A DNA stretch of 64,000 nucleotides from Psychroserpens luteus. Lineage in GTDB: Bacteria > Bacteroidota > Bacteroidia > Flavobacteriales > Flavobacteriaceae. The translations under genes were made by a program, and so were the position numbers. The DNA lies in NCBI RefSeq assembly GCF_015319355.1, contig NZ_JADILU010000003.1, positions 558,001-622,000 of the forward strand, given 5' to 3'. Below the pieces are notes generated by a model. It did not search any database and was not told where the DNA came from. It saw only the letters and a list, made by a program, of their open reading frames with translations. The first letter of the stretch is position 1; every line of letters starts with the position of its first letter. Shown one piece after another: positions 45,520 to 54,633 of the stretch.

Positions 45520-46158
45520 ATGAAAAAAATAATCTTAATTACAACAGCAACTTTTTTTACATTATTTACTTTAAATGCACAGTCAGATTCTAAGGCAGTC
45601 CAAGTAGGAGCAAAAGGAGGAGTTAACTTTTCAAATATTAATGGAGATGATATTGGTGACAATAAATCAAGAACCAGTTTTAATGTAGGTTTAGTTGCCG
45701 AAATTCCGCTTTCAGAAAGGATTTCATTTCAACCTGAGTTGCTCTACTCTGGTCAAGGATTTGATTTAAAAGAACAAGATCAAGATAATGTTTTTGATAC
45801 AGATGATAATATAGAATACCAATTGGATTACATCCAAGTGCCATTATTAATTAAAGCATATTTGGTAAAAGGTTTGAGTGTTGAAGCAGGACCACAATTT
45901 GGTTTCAAAATAAATGAAGAAATTGATTTTCAACCTAATTCAGATGGAGGAGATTTAGATATCAATAGAGATGATTCTTATGTGAAAAATTTTGATACTA
46001 GCTTAGCTTTAGGTTCGTCTTATAAATTTGATGGAGGTTTTTTTGTAAACGCTCGTTATACTTTAGGACTGACTAATATTTTTAAAGAAGACACTGTTTT
46101 AGAAAATGTTGATGCCAAAAATAACGTATGGCAATTTGGTATTGGTTTTATGTTTTAA
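45520..46158 (+). CDS. Porin family outer-membrane beta-barrel protein
   Basis: The 212-residue protein has a signal peptide (MKKIILITTATFFTLFTLNAQ) and barrel strands very similar in order to the 42833 protein: VGAKGGVNFSNINGDDIGDN, ERISFQPELLYSGQGF, LDYIQVPLLIKAYLVKGLSV and EAGPQFGFK, ending WQFGIGFMF. The shared SFQPELLYS and LSVEAGPQ segments mark it as a paralogue. Acidic loops (DQDNVFDTDDN) lie between strands. It ends in the bidirectional terminator at 46184. Confidence 0.87.
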   Translation: MKKIILITTATFFTLFTLNAQSDSKAVQVGAKGGVNFSNINGDDIGDNKSRTSFNVGLVAEIPLSERISFQPELLYSGQGFDLKEQDQDNVFDTDDNIEYQLDYIQVPLLIKAYLVKGLSVEAGPQFGFKINEEIDFQPNSDGGDLDINRDDSYVKNFDTSLALGSSYKFDGGFFVNARYTLGLTNIFKEDTVLENVDAKNNVWQFGIGFMF

Positions 46159-46183
46159 ACTGAATAACATATTAATTTAAACT

Positions 46184-46215
46184 AAAAAGTTCCAGATAAA
46201 TCTGGAACTTTTTTT
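46184..46215. terminator. Bidirectional terminator between the 45520 gene and lpdA
   Basis: Perfect 13-bp arms AAAAAGTTCCAGA and TCTGGAACTTTTT around TAAA. It sits between convergent genes. Confidence 0.93.
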
Positions 46216-46234
46216 GTTTTTATATCAAGTTACT

Positions 46235-47611
46235 CTACAAATGAATCACTTCATCATAAGCAGCAGCAACAGCTTCCATAACCGCTTCACTCATCGTTGG
46301 GTGAGGGTGTATCGCTTTTAATACTTCATGACCAGTTGTTTCAAGTTTACGACCTAAAACAGCTTCTGCAATCATATCTGTTACACCAGCTCCAATCATA
46401 TGGCAACCTAACCATTCGCCATATTTAGCATCAAAGATTACTTTAACGAAACCATCTTTTGCTCCACTAGCACTTGCTTTTCCTGATGCTGAGAACGGGA
46501 ATTTACCGACCTTAATGTCGATACCTTGGTCCTTTGCTTGTTTTTCTGTCAAGCCAACACTTGCAATTTCTGGAGAACAATATGTACAGCCTGGCACATT
46601 TCCGTAGTCAAGAGCTTCAACATGTTGTCCTGCAATTTTTTCTACACATAAAATACCTTCGGCAGAAGCAACGTGTGCTAATGCTTGACCTGGAGTTACA
46701 TCACCAATAGCGTAGTAACCAGGAATATTTGTTTGGTAGTAATCGTTTACTAATATTTTATCTCTATCTACAGCGATACCAACATCTTCTAAACCAATAT
46801 TTTCGATATTAGATTTGATACCTACAGCAGATAATACGATGTCTGCTTCAAGAACTTCTTCGCCTTTACTTGTTTTTACTGTTGCTTTAACACCTTTTCC
46901 TGAGGTATCCACATGAGTAACTTCCGAAGAAGTCATCACTTTAATTCCGCTTTTCTTGAAAGAACGTTCTAATTGCTTAGATACATCTTCATCTTCTACA
47001 GGAACTATTCTTGGTAAATATTCTACGACAGTAACATCTGTTCCCATCGAGTTATAGAAATAAGCGAACTCAACACCAATAGCACCAGAACCAACAATAA
47101 TCATTTTCTTAGGTTGTTTCTCTAAGGTCATGGCTTGTCTGTATCCAATTACTTTTTTACCATCTTGTGGTAAACTAGGTAACTCACGAGAGCGAGATCC
47201 TGTAGCAATAATGATATGATCTGCACTGTAATCTTTACCGTCTACTTCAATTTTTTTACCTGTTTTAAGTGTTCCGAAGCCTTCAATAACGTCAATTTTG
47301 TTTTTCTTCATCAAAAACTTAACACCATTACTCATGCCATCTGCAACACCACGACTACGTTTTACTACTGCAGTAAAATCTTTGTCATATTCTTTAACAG
47401 AAAGTCCATAATCATCTGCATGCTTTAAGTATTCAAAAACTTGTGCAGATTTAAGTAATGCTTTAGTAGGTATACAACCCCAATTTAAACAAACACCACC
47501 TAAGTTTTCTTTTTCTACAATTGCAGTTTTAAAACCTAATTGAGATGCTCTAATTGCTGTTACGTAGCCTCCAGGACCACTACCAAGTACTATAATATCG
47601 TATTTACTCAT
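46235..47611 (-). CDS. lpdA: Dihydrolipoyl dehydrogenase
   Basis: The 458-residue flavoprotein has the FAD motif VLGSGPGGYVTAIRA and the redox-active disulfide in GGVCLNWGCIPTKALL. It continues with NAD-binding VGSGAIGVEFAYFYNSMG, YAIGDVTPGQALAH and the C-terminal His-Glu pair in AIHPHPTMSEAVMEA. It reoxidises lipoamide in pyruvate, 2-oxoglutarate and branched-chain dehydrogenase complexes. No other subunit lies nearby. The length and motifs are as expected. Confidence 0.95.
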   Translation of the reverse strand: MSKYDIIVLGSGPGGYVTAIRASQLGFKTAIVEKENLGGVCLNWGCIPTKALLKSAQVFEYLKHADDYGLSVKEYDKDFTAVVKRSRGVADGMSNGVKFLMKKNKIDVIEGFGTLKTGKKIEVDGKDYSADHIIIATGSRSRELPSLPQDGKKVIGYRQAMTLEKQPKKMIIVGSGAIGVEFAYFYNSMGTDVTVVEYLPRIVPVEDEDVSKQLERSFKKSGIKVMTSSEVTHVDTSGKGVKATVKTSKGEEVLEADIVLSAVGIKSNIENIGLEDVGIAVDRDKILVNDYYQTNIPGYYAIGDVTPGQALAHVASAEGILCVEKIAGQHVEALDYGNVPGCTYCSPEIASVGLTEKQAKDQGIDIKVGKFPFSASGKASASGAKDGFVKVIFDAKYGEWLGCHMIGAGVTDMIAEAVLGRKLETTGHEVLKAIHPHPTMSEAVMEAVAAAYDEVIHL

Positions 47612-47667
47612 GAGTTTTTTTTTGTCATAATTTTAAGGAAACGAAGATACAAAACCAAATTGTAATA

Positions 47668-48234
47668 TTAAAGGTCATCTGTAAAATGTCTACGACCTTT
47701 TTCTTTACTAAATTTTTTAGTGTTGTAAGTTGTGGATTGCCCTTTAGGGATTGAGAGTGATTCCCATTGTTTTCCTTTGGTTAATTTTCCAAGAAAAACG
47801 AGCTGTCCAATATGATAAGAATAATGTGCTAGTTGACGATTTATCGCCTCAGTAACTGTGTGACCTTGATTTCTAATGAAAATGATACACTCTAAATCTT
47901 TTGAGGATAAAGGTCTAATGGCTTCAAATAAACAATCCCAACCTCTGTTCCAATAATTTAATAGTTCTTCTTTGTTTTTAAAGGTGTCTTCAAATTCATT
48001 GTCGCGATGTCTCCATTCTTTTTCACCATCTTCGGTTAAAAAATTAGTCCACCGACTTAGCATATTGCCAACAATATGTTTGATTATTATGGGAATAGAA
48101 TTTGTCCCGATAGCTATTGGGATTGCAAATTCATGTTGGAGTTCTTCAATTGATAATTGAGCAATTGTTTTGTCGCCAAGACTTTTATAGTATTCAAATT
48201 GTTTAATAACACTAGTGAGATATGAGTTTTCCAT
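47668..48234 (-). CDS. DUF1572 family (DinB-like) protein
   Basis: The 188-residue protein is all-helical, beginning MENSYLTSVIKQFEYYKSLG, with a histidine in PIIIKHIVGNMLSRW near residue 48 and LAHYSYHIGQLVFLGKLTKG near 134. These supply the three metal-ligand histidines of the DinB/YfiT fold. DUF1572 proteins are thought to be metal-dependent, possibly bacillithiol- or thiol-transferases; the reaction is unproven. Neighbours (lpdA, msrB) do not settle it. Confidence 0.8.
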   Translation of the reverse strand: MENSYLTSVIKQFEYYKSLGDKTIAQLSIEELQHEFAIPIAIGTNSIPIIIKHIVGNMLSRWTNFLTEDGEKEWRHRDNEFEDTFKNKEELLNYWNRGWDCLFEAIRPLSSKDLECIIFIRNQGHTVTEAINRQLAHYSYHIGQLVFLGKLTKGKQWESLSIPKGQSTTYNTKKFSKEKGRRHFTDDL

Positions 48235-48256
48235 GTGTTTAAATTTATACTATAAA

Positions 48257-48316
48257 AATAGCGATACAAGATCTATGAAACTATAAATTATTATAGATAG
48301 AAATTATATCGCTATT
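48257..48316 (-). terminator. Nested inverted repeat, terminator-like, after msrB
   Basis: Outer arms AATAGCGATA (48257-48266) and TATCGCTATT (48307-48316), inner arms ATCTAT (48271-48276) and ATAGAT (48293-48298). On the reverse strand it is followed by T residues, 22 bp past the msrB stop. The long loop makes it weaker than the other terminators. Confidence 0.5.
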
Positions 48317-48337
48317 AAAATGTTTTGGGATTGTGAT

Positions 48338-48820
48338 TTATTCTGCAGGAACAAATACTAAGGCATCACCATTTATACAATGACGTTTACCAGTAGTGTT
48401 TCTAGGTCCATCATTAAAAACATGTCCTAGATGTCCACCACAAGTTGCGCAATGCTCTTCATCTCTGCTGTAGCCTAATTTGTTGTCAGATCCAAAAGCG
48501 ACATTACCTTCAATTATTCTATCAAAACTTGGCCATCCTGTCCCAGAATCAAATTTATGTTCACTTTTAAATAAAGGAGTATTGCATGCTACGCAATGAA
48601 ATGTGCCTTTACGTTTTTCGTTATTTAGCTCACTAGAAAAAGGACGTTCTGTTCCTTCTTGGCGTAACACATAATAGGCTTCACTTGATAATTCTTTTTT
48701 CCATTCGGCATCTGTTTTGCTAACTGGAAATTCATTTTGTGTTTTAGTTTCTTTTTTTTGTGCTGAAGAATTACAACTAAAAAATAAGCCAAGTGTAATT
48801 ACTAATAATATCTTTTTCAT
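48338..48820 (-). CDS. msrB: Peptide-methionine (R)-S-oxide reductase, lipoprotein form
   Basis: The 160-residue protein has a lipoprotein signal (MKKILLVITLGLFFSCNSS), so it is predicted to be membrane-anchored outside the cytoplasm. The MsrB domain has two zinc-binding CxxC pairs, HCVACNTPLF and HCATCGGHLGH. It also has SGTGWPSFD and the catalytic cysteine in GKRHCINGDALVFVP. It repairs methionine-R-sulfoxide in envelope proteins. The reductant for a periplasmic form is not apparent nearby. Confidence 0.92.
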   Translation of the reverse strand: MKKILLVITLGLFFSCNSSAQKKETKTQNEFPVSKTDAEWKKELSSEAYYVLRQEGTERPFSSELNNEKRKGTFHCVACNTPLFKSEHKFDSGTGWPSFDRIIEGNVAFGSDNKLGYSRDEEHCATCGGHLGHVFNDGPRNTTGKRHCINGDALVFVPAE

Positions 48821-48973
48821 ACTTTAAAAATAAGTTTTTTTCTTTTTTATTTTGTCGAACAAGAAAACCAATACTTACGAAAACGTTATAATTATAAATT
48901 TCAGTATATATTAATGTAAGTTGCTGCTAATTTTATTAAATTCACAATCTAAACATCTATTTAACCAACAAAA

Positions 48974-50911
48974 ATGCAAAATCAAAAGCGTGTCGTTATT
49001 GATGCAGTTTCACCTCAAATTAACTGCGGAGAATTTTTTATCAAAAGAGTTATAAATGAAATAGTAAATGTAGATGCACATGTTCTCGTAGATGGTCATG
49101 ATGTCATTGCAGTATCCGTTTTATTTAAACACGAAAAATCTAAGAAATGGAATGAAGTTAGAATGCATGAAGTTGGCAACGACGAGTGGAAAGCTTCTTT
49201 TATAGTTGAAAAGCAAGGGTTTTATAGTTATAAAGTACAAGGTTGGGTAGATTATGCGCTTAACTGGCAACATGGTATTGATCGTAAAATTGACGATAAC
49301 CAACATGTAAAATCAGAACTACTTGAAGGAGTTACTTTTTTAGAACCATTATTAAAAAAGGCAACAAAAGAAGAAAAAGAGTATTTAAAGTACTGTATCG
49401 ATTGTTTTAAAGACGAAAAAAAATATAACGATGCTATAAAAGAAGCAATGAGTTCTAAGCTTCATACTATTTTTGTGAAATACCCAGAAAAGTTTTTGGC
49501 AAATGAATCTAAAGAACTTCAAGTTTATGTAGATAGAAAGAAAGCGAGATTTAGCACTTGGTATGAGTTTTTCCCAAGATCAGCTTCTGAAGTAGAAGGA
49601 CAACACGGAACATTCTCAGATTGTGAACGTTTGTTGCCAAGAATAAAACAAATGGGATTTGATACGTTGTATTTTCCACCAGTTCACCCTATTGGAGAAG
49701 TAAATAGAAAAGGAAAAAATAACACAACCGAAGCTAAAGATGGTGACGTTGGTTCTGCTTGGGGAATTGGCTCAAAAAATGGAGGTCATAAAGATTTGCA
49801 TCCGCAATTAGGATCTGTAGCAGATTTTAAAAAATTAATAAAAGAAGCTAAAAAACATAATATTGAAATTGCAATGGATTATGCGTTGCAAGCAGCACCA
49901 GATCATCCTTGGGTAGATTCTCATCCAGATTGGTTTAAATGGAGACCAGATGGAACGGTACAATATGCTGAGAATCCACCAAAAAAATATCAAGATATTC
50001 TTCCTATTTATTGGGAAAGTAAAGACTATAAAAACCTTTGGAAGGAATGTTTAGACACGATGCTTTATTGGGTAGATTGTGGAGTTAATGTTTTTAGAGT
50101 AGATAATCCTCATACAAAGCCTTACTATTTCTGGAATTGGCTCATTTCCGAAGTAAAACAAAAACATCCAGACGTTATATTCTTAGCAGAAGCATTTACA
50201 AGACCAAAAGTGATGCAGCAATTGGCTAAGCAAGGTTATACACAATCATACACGTATTTTACTTGGCGTAATTCTAAACAAGAATTTATAGAATATTTGA
50301 CCGAATTAACACAAACTGATCAACGCGAATACATGCAGCCAAATTTCTGGCCTAACACACCAGATATTAATCCGTATCATTTACAAGGCGCTAACGAAGC
50401 TAAGTATTTACAACGCTATGCTTTGGCAGCAACAATGAGTTCTAGTATTGGGATTTACGGTCCTGTTTTTGAGCAAATGATAGATGATGCTATTCCTGGA
50501 AAAGAGGAATATTACATGTCTGAAAAATTTGAAGTAAAACATTATGATTGGTTCAAGGTTAGTAAGTTGACATTATTGATTTCTAAAATAAATGCGATTC
50601 GTCATGAAAATGAAGCATTGCAACAAACTAATAATATTAAGTTTTTGAATATTGAGAATGATAATATTATTGCGTTTTATAAATGGAATGATGACAGGAC
50701 TAATGAGCTATTAATCATTATTAGTTTAGATCAATACTATGCGCAACAAGGAAATGTACAATTGCCTTTGGCAGATTTAGGAATTAGCGCAGGACATCGT
50801 GTACAAGTTCAGGATTTGATAACAGCAAGTAGTTATAACTGGTATAGCGAATGGAATTATGTAGAGCTCCATCCAGCACTTCCGTTTCATATTTTTAAGG
50901 TTAATAAATAA
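48974..50911 (+). CDS. glgE: Alpha-1,4-glucan:maltose-1-phosphate maltosyltransferase
   Basis: The 645-residue GH13 enzyme has an N-terminal domain (DUF3416-like, INCGEFFIKRVINEIVNVDA) and a helical insert. The barrel carries FDTLYFPPVHPIGEVNRKGK, the nucleophile Asp377 in VFRVDNPHTKP and the acid Glu406 in FLAEAFTRPK. GlgE extends alpha-glucan with maltosyl units from maltose-1-phosphate in the cytoplasm. It heads a tight operon with maltokinase (2 bp) and glgB (3 bp), which is the expected partner set. Confidence 0.93.
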   Translation: MQNQKRVVIDAVSPQINCGEFFIKRVINEIVNVDAHVLVDGHDVIAVSVLFKHEKSKKWNEVRMHEVGNDEWKASFIVEKQGFYSYKVQGWVDYALNWQHGIDRKIDDNQHVKSELLEGVTFLEPLLKKATKEEKEYLKYCIDCFKDEKKYNDAIKEAMSSKLHTIFVKYPEKFLANESKELQVYVDRKKARFSTWYEFFPRSASEVEGQHGTFSDCERLLPRIKQMGFDTLYFPPVHPIGEVNRKGKNNTTEAKDGDVGSAWGIGSKNGGHKDLHPQLGSVADFKKLIKEAKKHNIEIAMDYALQAAPDHPWVDSHPDWFKWRPDGTVQYAENPPKKYQDILPIYWESKDYKNLWKECLDTMLYWVDCGVNVFRVDNPHTKPYYFWNWLISEVKQKHPDVIFLAEAFTRPKVMQQLAKQGYTQSYTYFTWRNSKQEFIEYLTELTQTDQREYMQPNFWPNTPDINPYHLQGANEAKYLQRYALAATMSSSIGIYGPVFEQMIDDAIPGKEEYYMSEKFEVKHYDWFKVSKLTLLISKINAIRHENEALQQTNNIKFLNIENDNIIAFYKWNDDRTNELLIIISLDQYYAQQGNVQLPLADLGISAGHRVQVQDLITASSYNWYSEWNYVELHPALPFHIFKVNK

Positions 50912-50913
50912 TC

Positions 50914-52545
50914 ATGACACAAAAAATGGCAAAAAAAATAGCTTTACAATCACCTTATAATTTTGATGATAAGTGGGAAGAACTCTTACAAAATAAAGAG
51001 TTTATAAAAGTATTTTTGTCTGATGTTCTTGAAGATTATATTATTAAACAACGTTGGTATGGTGGCAAAGCAAGCAAGCTAAAATATATTGAACTTGCAG
51101 AATCTTTTAGAATCCAAAAAGATGGCGAAGTCTATTACGGATTGATATTAGAAGTCAATTTCACTGAAGCTTTCTATCAACATTATTTTTTACCAATAGC
51201 ATTTGTATCTGATGAGAATTTTGCAAAAAACGATAGAATTCTACCAATAAGTATTCAGAATCAAGAAGGTTTTATTATTGATGCCATTAATCTTGAAGCG
51301 TTTAGAAAAGTCGTTTTTGAACGCATTTTAACCGCAGTTCCAAAAGATAAAACTCGTGTACGTTATCATAAAAGCGAATTGTTTAAAGATTGCTGTTATG
51401 AGTCATCACGTCACATGGGATTGGAACAAAGTAATACATCCATTGTATATAATGAGAAATATGTGTTGAAATTTTTTAGAAGAATTTATTCAGATCGTAA
51501 TCCGGATTACGAAATGAGTCGTTTCTTATCTGAGAAAAAAGATTTTAAAAATACACCAGTATATTTAGGAAGTGTTCAAATTAAGGATGCAGACAATCTT
51601 AATGTTACTATTGGTTTAATGCAAGAAATGGTGGAGAACCAAGGTGATGCATGGGAATATATGCTTGGTGAATTTCACAAGGTTTTTTTAAACTTAGAAT
51701 ATAAAAGAATAGACATTTCAAAATTACCTAAAACAGAAGATTTTGGAAGACTAGAAATTAAAGATGTGCCAGCGCAAATTATTGATTGGGTTGGATTGAA
51801 TGTTTTTATCAAAATTCAAACTTTAGCAAAACGAACTGCAGAAATGCACATTGCTTTAGGTAGTGAGTTTGAAGACACAGCATTTACACCATCACATTTT
51901 AATGGCGATTATGAAGTTTGGTTAAAAAACAGATTGCTCTATCAATTTCAAAACAGATTAAATACCATTGAAAACAGTTTACACAAACTTGATGGATTGG
52001 CATTAAAATTAGCAAACGAGTTTTTAGAACAAAAGAATAGCATTAGAAAACGTTTTGTAGATTTTGATTGGAGGAAGTTAAAAGGCGAGCGTATTCGTGT
52101 TCATGGCGATTATCATTTAGGACAAGTCTTAGTAAAAGACGACGATTTTTATATCCTTGATTTTGAAGGTGAACCAGAAAGTACGATTAGAGACCGTAAA
52201 GTAAAACAGCCACCTTTAAAAGATATTGCTGGTTTGTTTAGATCGTTTCATTATGCAATTTATGCGACCATTTTTAATAATATGGATTTGTATAAATACA
52301 ATCAAGAACATTTGTTTGAAGCAGGAGAAGTTCTATATCAGTATTTAAAATGTGTCTTTTTAGAGACTTATATAACCAAAGTACAAGAAGCTAATCTTAA
52401 TATAGGTTACAATCAAGAACGTATTTTTTTACTCAAATATGCAATGCTTGAAAAGGCAGTATATGAGTTGGGCTACGAACTTAATTCACGTCCACGTTGG
52501 GCAGTAATTCCACTAAAAGGAATTTCAAATATTATTAACAACTAA
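50914..52545 (+). CDS. Maltokinase (trehalose synthase-associated kinase)
   Basis: The 543-residue protein has the aminoglycoside-phosphotransferase-like fold of maltokinases. The N-terminal cap includes IKQRWYGGKASKLKYIELAE. The catalytic loop IRVHGDYHLGQVLVK and metal site DFYILDFEGEPEST follow, then KQPPLKDIAGLFRSFHYA. It makes maltose-1-phosphate for GlgE from maltose and ATP. It lacks the trehalose synthase domain sometimes fused to it, and no treS gene lies in the window. Confidence 0.88.
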   Translation: MTQKMAKKIALQSPYNFDDKWEELLQNKEFIKVFLSDVLEDYIIKQRWYGGKASKLKYIELAESFRIQKDGEVYYGLILEVNFTEAFYQHYFLPIAFVSDENFAKNDRILPISIQNQEGFIIDAINLEAFRKVVFERILTAVPKDKTRVRYHKSELFKDCCYESSRHMGLEQSNTSIVYNEKYVLKFFRRIYSDRNPDYEMSRFLSEKKDFKNTPVYLGSVQIKDADNLNVTIGLMQEMVENQGDAWEYMLGEFHKVFLNLEYKRIDISKLPKTEDFGRLEIKDVPAQIIDWVGLNVFIKIQTLAKRTAEMHIALGSEFEDTAFTPSHFNGDYEVWLKNRLLYQFQNRLNTIENSLHKLDGLALKLANEFLEQKNSIRKRFVDFDWRKLKGERIRVHGDYHLGQVLVKDDDFYILDFEGEPESTIRDRKVKQPPLKDIAGLFRSFHYAIYATIFNNMDLYKYNQEHLFEAGEVLYQYLKCVFLETYITKVQEANLNIGYNQERIFLLKYAMLEKAVYELGYELNSRPRWAVIPLKGISNIINN

Positions 52546-52548
52546 TTT

Positions 52549-54459
52549 ATGGCAGAAGTAATTGCACACAGTCTTTTTACAGAATTTGACATCAATCTTT
52601 TCAAATCTGGAAAACACTATCGTTTATACGAAAAATTTGGATCTCATATCACAACCGTTGATGGAGTAGAAGGCGTTTATTTTGCAGTTTGGGCACCAAG
52701 TGCTAAACATGTTTCTGTTATTGGCGACTTCAATTTTTGGGTAGAAGGAGAGCATCAACTTAATGTACGTTGGGATTCTAGCGGAATTTGGGAAGGTTTT
52801 ATCCCAGGAGCAGGAAAAGGCAGTACCTATAAATATAAAATACAAAGTAGCAACAACGATATTAAAACCGAAAAAGCAGATCCTTATGCCAGACGGTCTG
52901 AGCACAATCCTAAAACAGCATCGATTGTTTGGGATGAGCCTTATACTTGGAAGGATAGTAAATGGATGGAAAAGCGTAAAAAGAATAATGCTTTAGACGC
53001 ACCATTTTCGGTTTACGAAGTTCATTTAGGATCATGGAAAAAGAAGGTTGATGAAGGTCGTTTTATGTCTTATGTAGAAATGGCAGACGAATTAGTCGCT
53101 TATGTTAAGGACATGAATTTTACGCACGTAGAATTGATGCCAGTAATGGAGTTTCCTTATGATCCATCTTGGGGTTATCAAGTCACAGGTTATTTTGCAC
53201 CAACATCACGATTTGGTTATCCTGAAGAATTTAAATTGCTCGTTGATAAATTTCATCAAAACGATATTGGGATTATATTGGATTGGGTACCATCGCATTT
53301 TCCAGAAGATGCACATGGACTTGGTTTATTTGATGGAACAGCACTATATGAACATCCAGATCCTAAAAAAGGCTATCATAATGATTGGAAAAGTTTAATT
53401 TTTAACTATGGAAGAAATGAAGTTAAATCCTTTTTAATAAGTAATGCTATTTTTTGGTTAGATCAATACCATGCAGATGGCTTACGTGTTGATGCGGTTG
53501 CATCTATGTTATTTCTAGATTATAGTAGAGAAGATGGTCAATGGGAACCAAATATGTTTGGTGGTCGTGAAAATTTGGAAGCGATGTCATTTTTAAGAGA
53601 AATGAATGAGGCAGTGTATACCTCATTTCCAGATGTACAAACTATTGCCGAAGAATCTACAGCATTTCCAATGGTGTCAAAACCAACATATATGGGAGGT
53701 TTAGGTTTTGGTATGAAATGGATGATGGGTTGGATGCACGATACGCTTCAGTATTTTGCAAAAGAACCGGTTTATAGACAATTTCACCAAAACGATTTAA
53801 CCTTCTCAATGACCTATGCATTTACTGAGAATTTTATGTTGCCTTTGAGTCATGATGAAGTTGTTTATGGTAAAAAATCAATATTAGGAAGAATGCCAGG
53901 AGATGAGTGGCAACGTTTTGCTAATTTAAGATTGTTATACAGTTATATGTTCACGCATCCTGGAACAAACTTATTATTTCAAGGTTGTGAATTTGGACAA
54001 AGCGGAGAATGGAATTTTGAAACCAGTCTCGATTGGCATTTACTGGATTATGCACCACACAAAGGAGTTCAAGAATTAATAAAAGATTTAAATACACTTT
54101 ATAAAAAACAACCAGCATTATACGAAAAGCAATTTTCTGCGGAAGGTTTTGAGTGGATCGACTACAATGATTCTGAAAACTCAGTATTTACATACATAAG
54201 AAAAGGAAATGATGACAAGGATGATTTAATCATAGCTTGTAATATGACACCAATTCCGAAAGAAAATTACCGTATCGGAGTTCCGAAGAAAGGAAAGTTA
54301 AAAGAAGTTTTTAATAGTGATTTGAAAAAGTATTTTGGTAGTGATCAATATAAGAACAAACCATTAACTTCTGAAGTTGTGGCGCATCATTATAGAGATA
54401 ACTCAGTTGAGATTAATATACCACCTTTAGGGATGGTTGCTTTTAGGTATGGGAAGTAA
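52549..54459 (+). CDS. glgB: 1,4-alpha-glucan branching enzyme
   Basis: The 636-residue enzyme has an N-terminal CBM48 (GVYFAVWAPSAKHVSVIGDF) and a GH13 barrel: HLGSWKK, VELMPVMEFPYDPSWGYQVTG, the nucleophile Asp315 in HADGLRVDAVASML, Glu368 in TIAEES and LSHDEVVYGK. It cuts alpha-1,4 chains and rejoins them in alpha-1,6 linkage, branching the GlgE product. It ends the operon, followed by a terminator at 54468. Confidence 0.94.
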   Translation: MAEVIAHSLFTEFDINLFKSGKHYRLYEKFGSHITTVDGVEGVYFAVWAPSAKHVSVIGDFNFWVEGEHQLNVRWDSSGIWEGFIPGAGKGSTYKYKIQSSNNDIKTEKADPYARRSEHNPKTASIVWDEPYTWKDSKWMEKRKKNNALDAPFSVYEVHLGSWKKKVDEGRFMSYVEMADELVAYVKDMNFTHVELMPVMEFPYDPSWGYQVTGYFAPTSRFGYPEEFKLLVDKFHQNDIGIILDWVPSHFPEDAHGLGLFDGTALYEHPDPKKGYHNDWKSLIFNYGRNEVKSFLISNAIFWLDQYHADGLRVDAVASMLFLDYSREDGQWEPNMFGGRENLEAMSFLREMNEAVYTSFPDVQTIAEESTAFPMVSKPTYMGGLGFGMKWMMGWMHDTLQYFAKEPVYRQFHQNDLTFSMTYAFTENFMLPLSHDEVVYGKKSILGRMPGDEWQRFANLRLLYSYMFTHPGTNLLFQGCEFGQSGEWNFETSLDWHLLDYAPHKGVQELIKDLNTLYKKQPALYEKQFSAEGFEWIDYNDSENSVFTYIRKGNDDKDDLIIACNMTPIPKENYRIGVPKKGKLKEVFNSDLKKYFGSDQYKNKPLTSEVVAHHYRDNSVEINIPPLGMVAFRYGK

Positions 54460-54467
54460 ATGAAATT

Positions 54468-54502
54468 AAAAACCTCTTTAAATTAGATTTAAAGAGGTTT
54501 TT
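54468..54502 (+). terminator. Intrinsic terminator after glgB
   Basis: Perfect 16-bp arms, AAAAACCTCTTTAAAT and ATTTAAAGAGGTTTTT, around TAG. Confidence 0.93.
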
Positions 54503-54633
54503 ACTCCTTTCTTAATTGAATTACATCTTCGAAAACGTTATAGTTAACAATTCATAACAATAACTTTTTGCATTTCTTTATCACGTCTTAATTTTTCCGT
54601 TATTTGTATGTTTTTCATATAACAAAGTGATTT

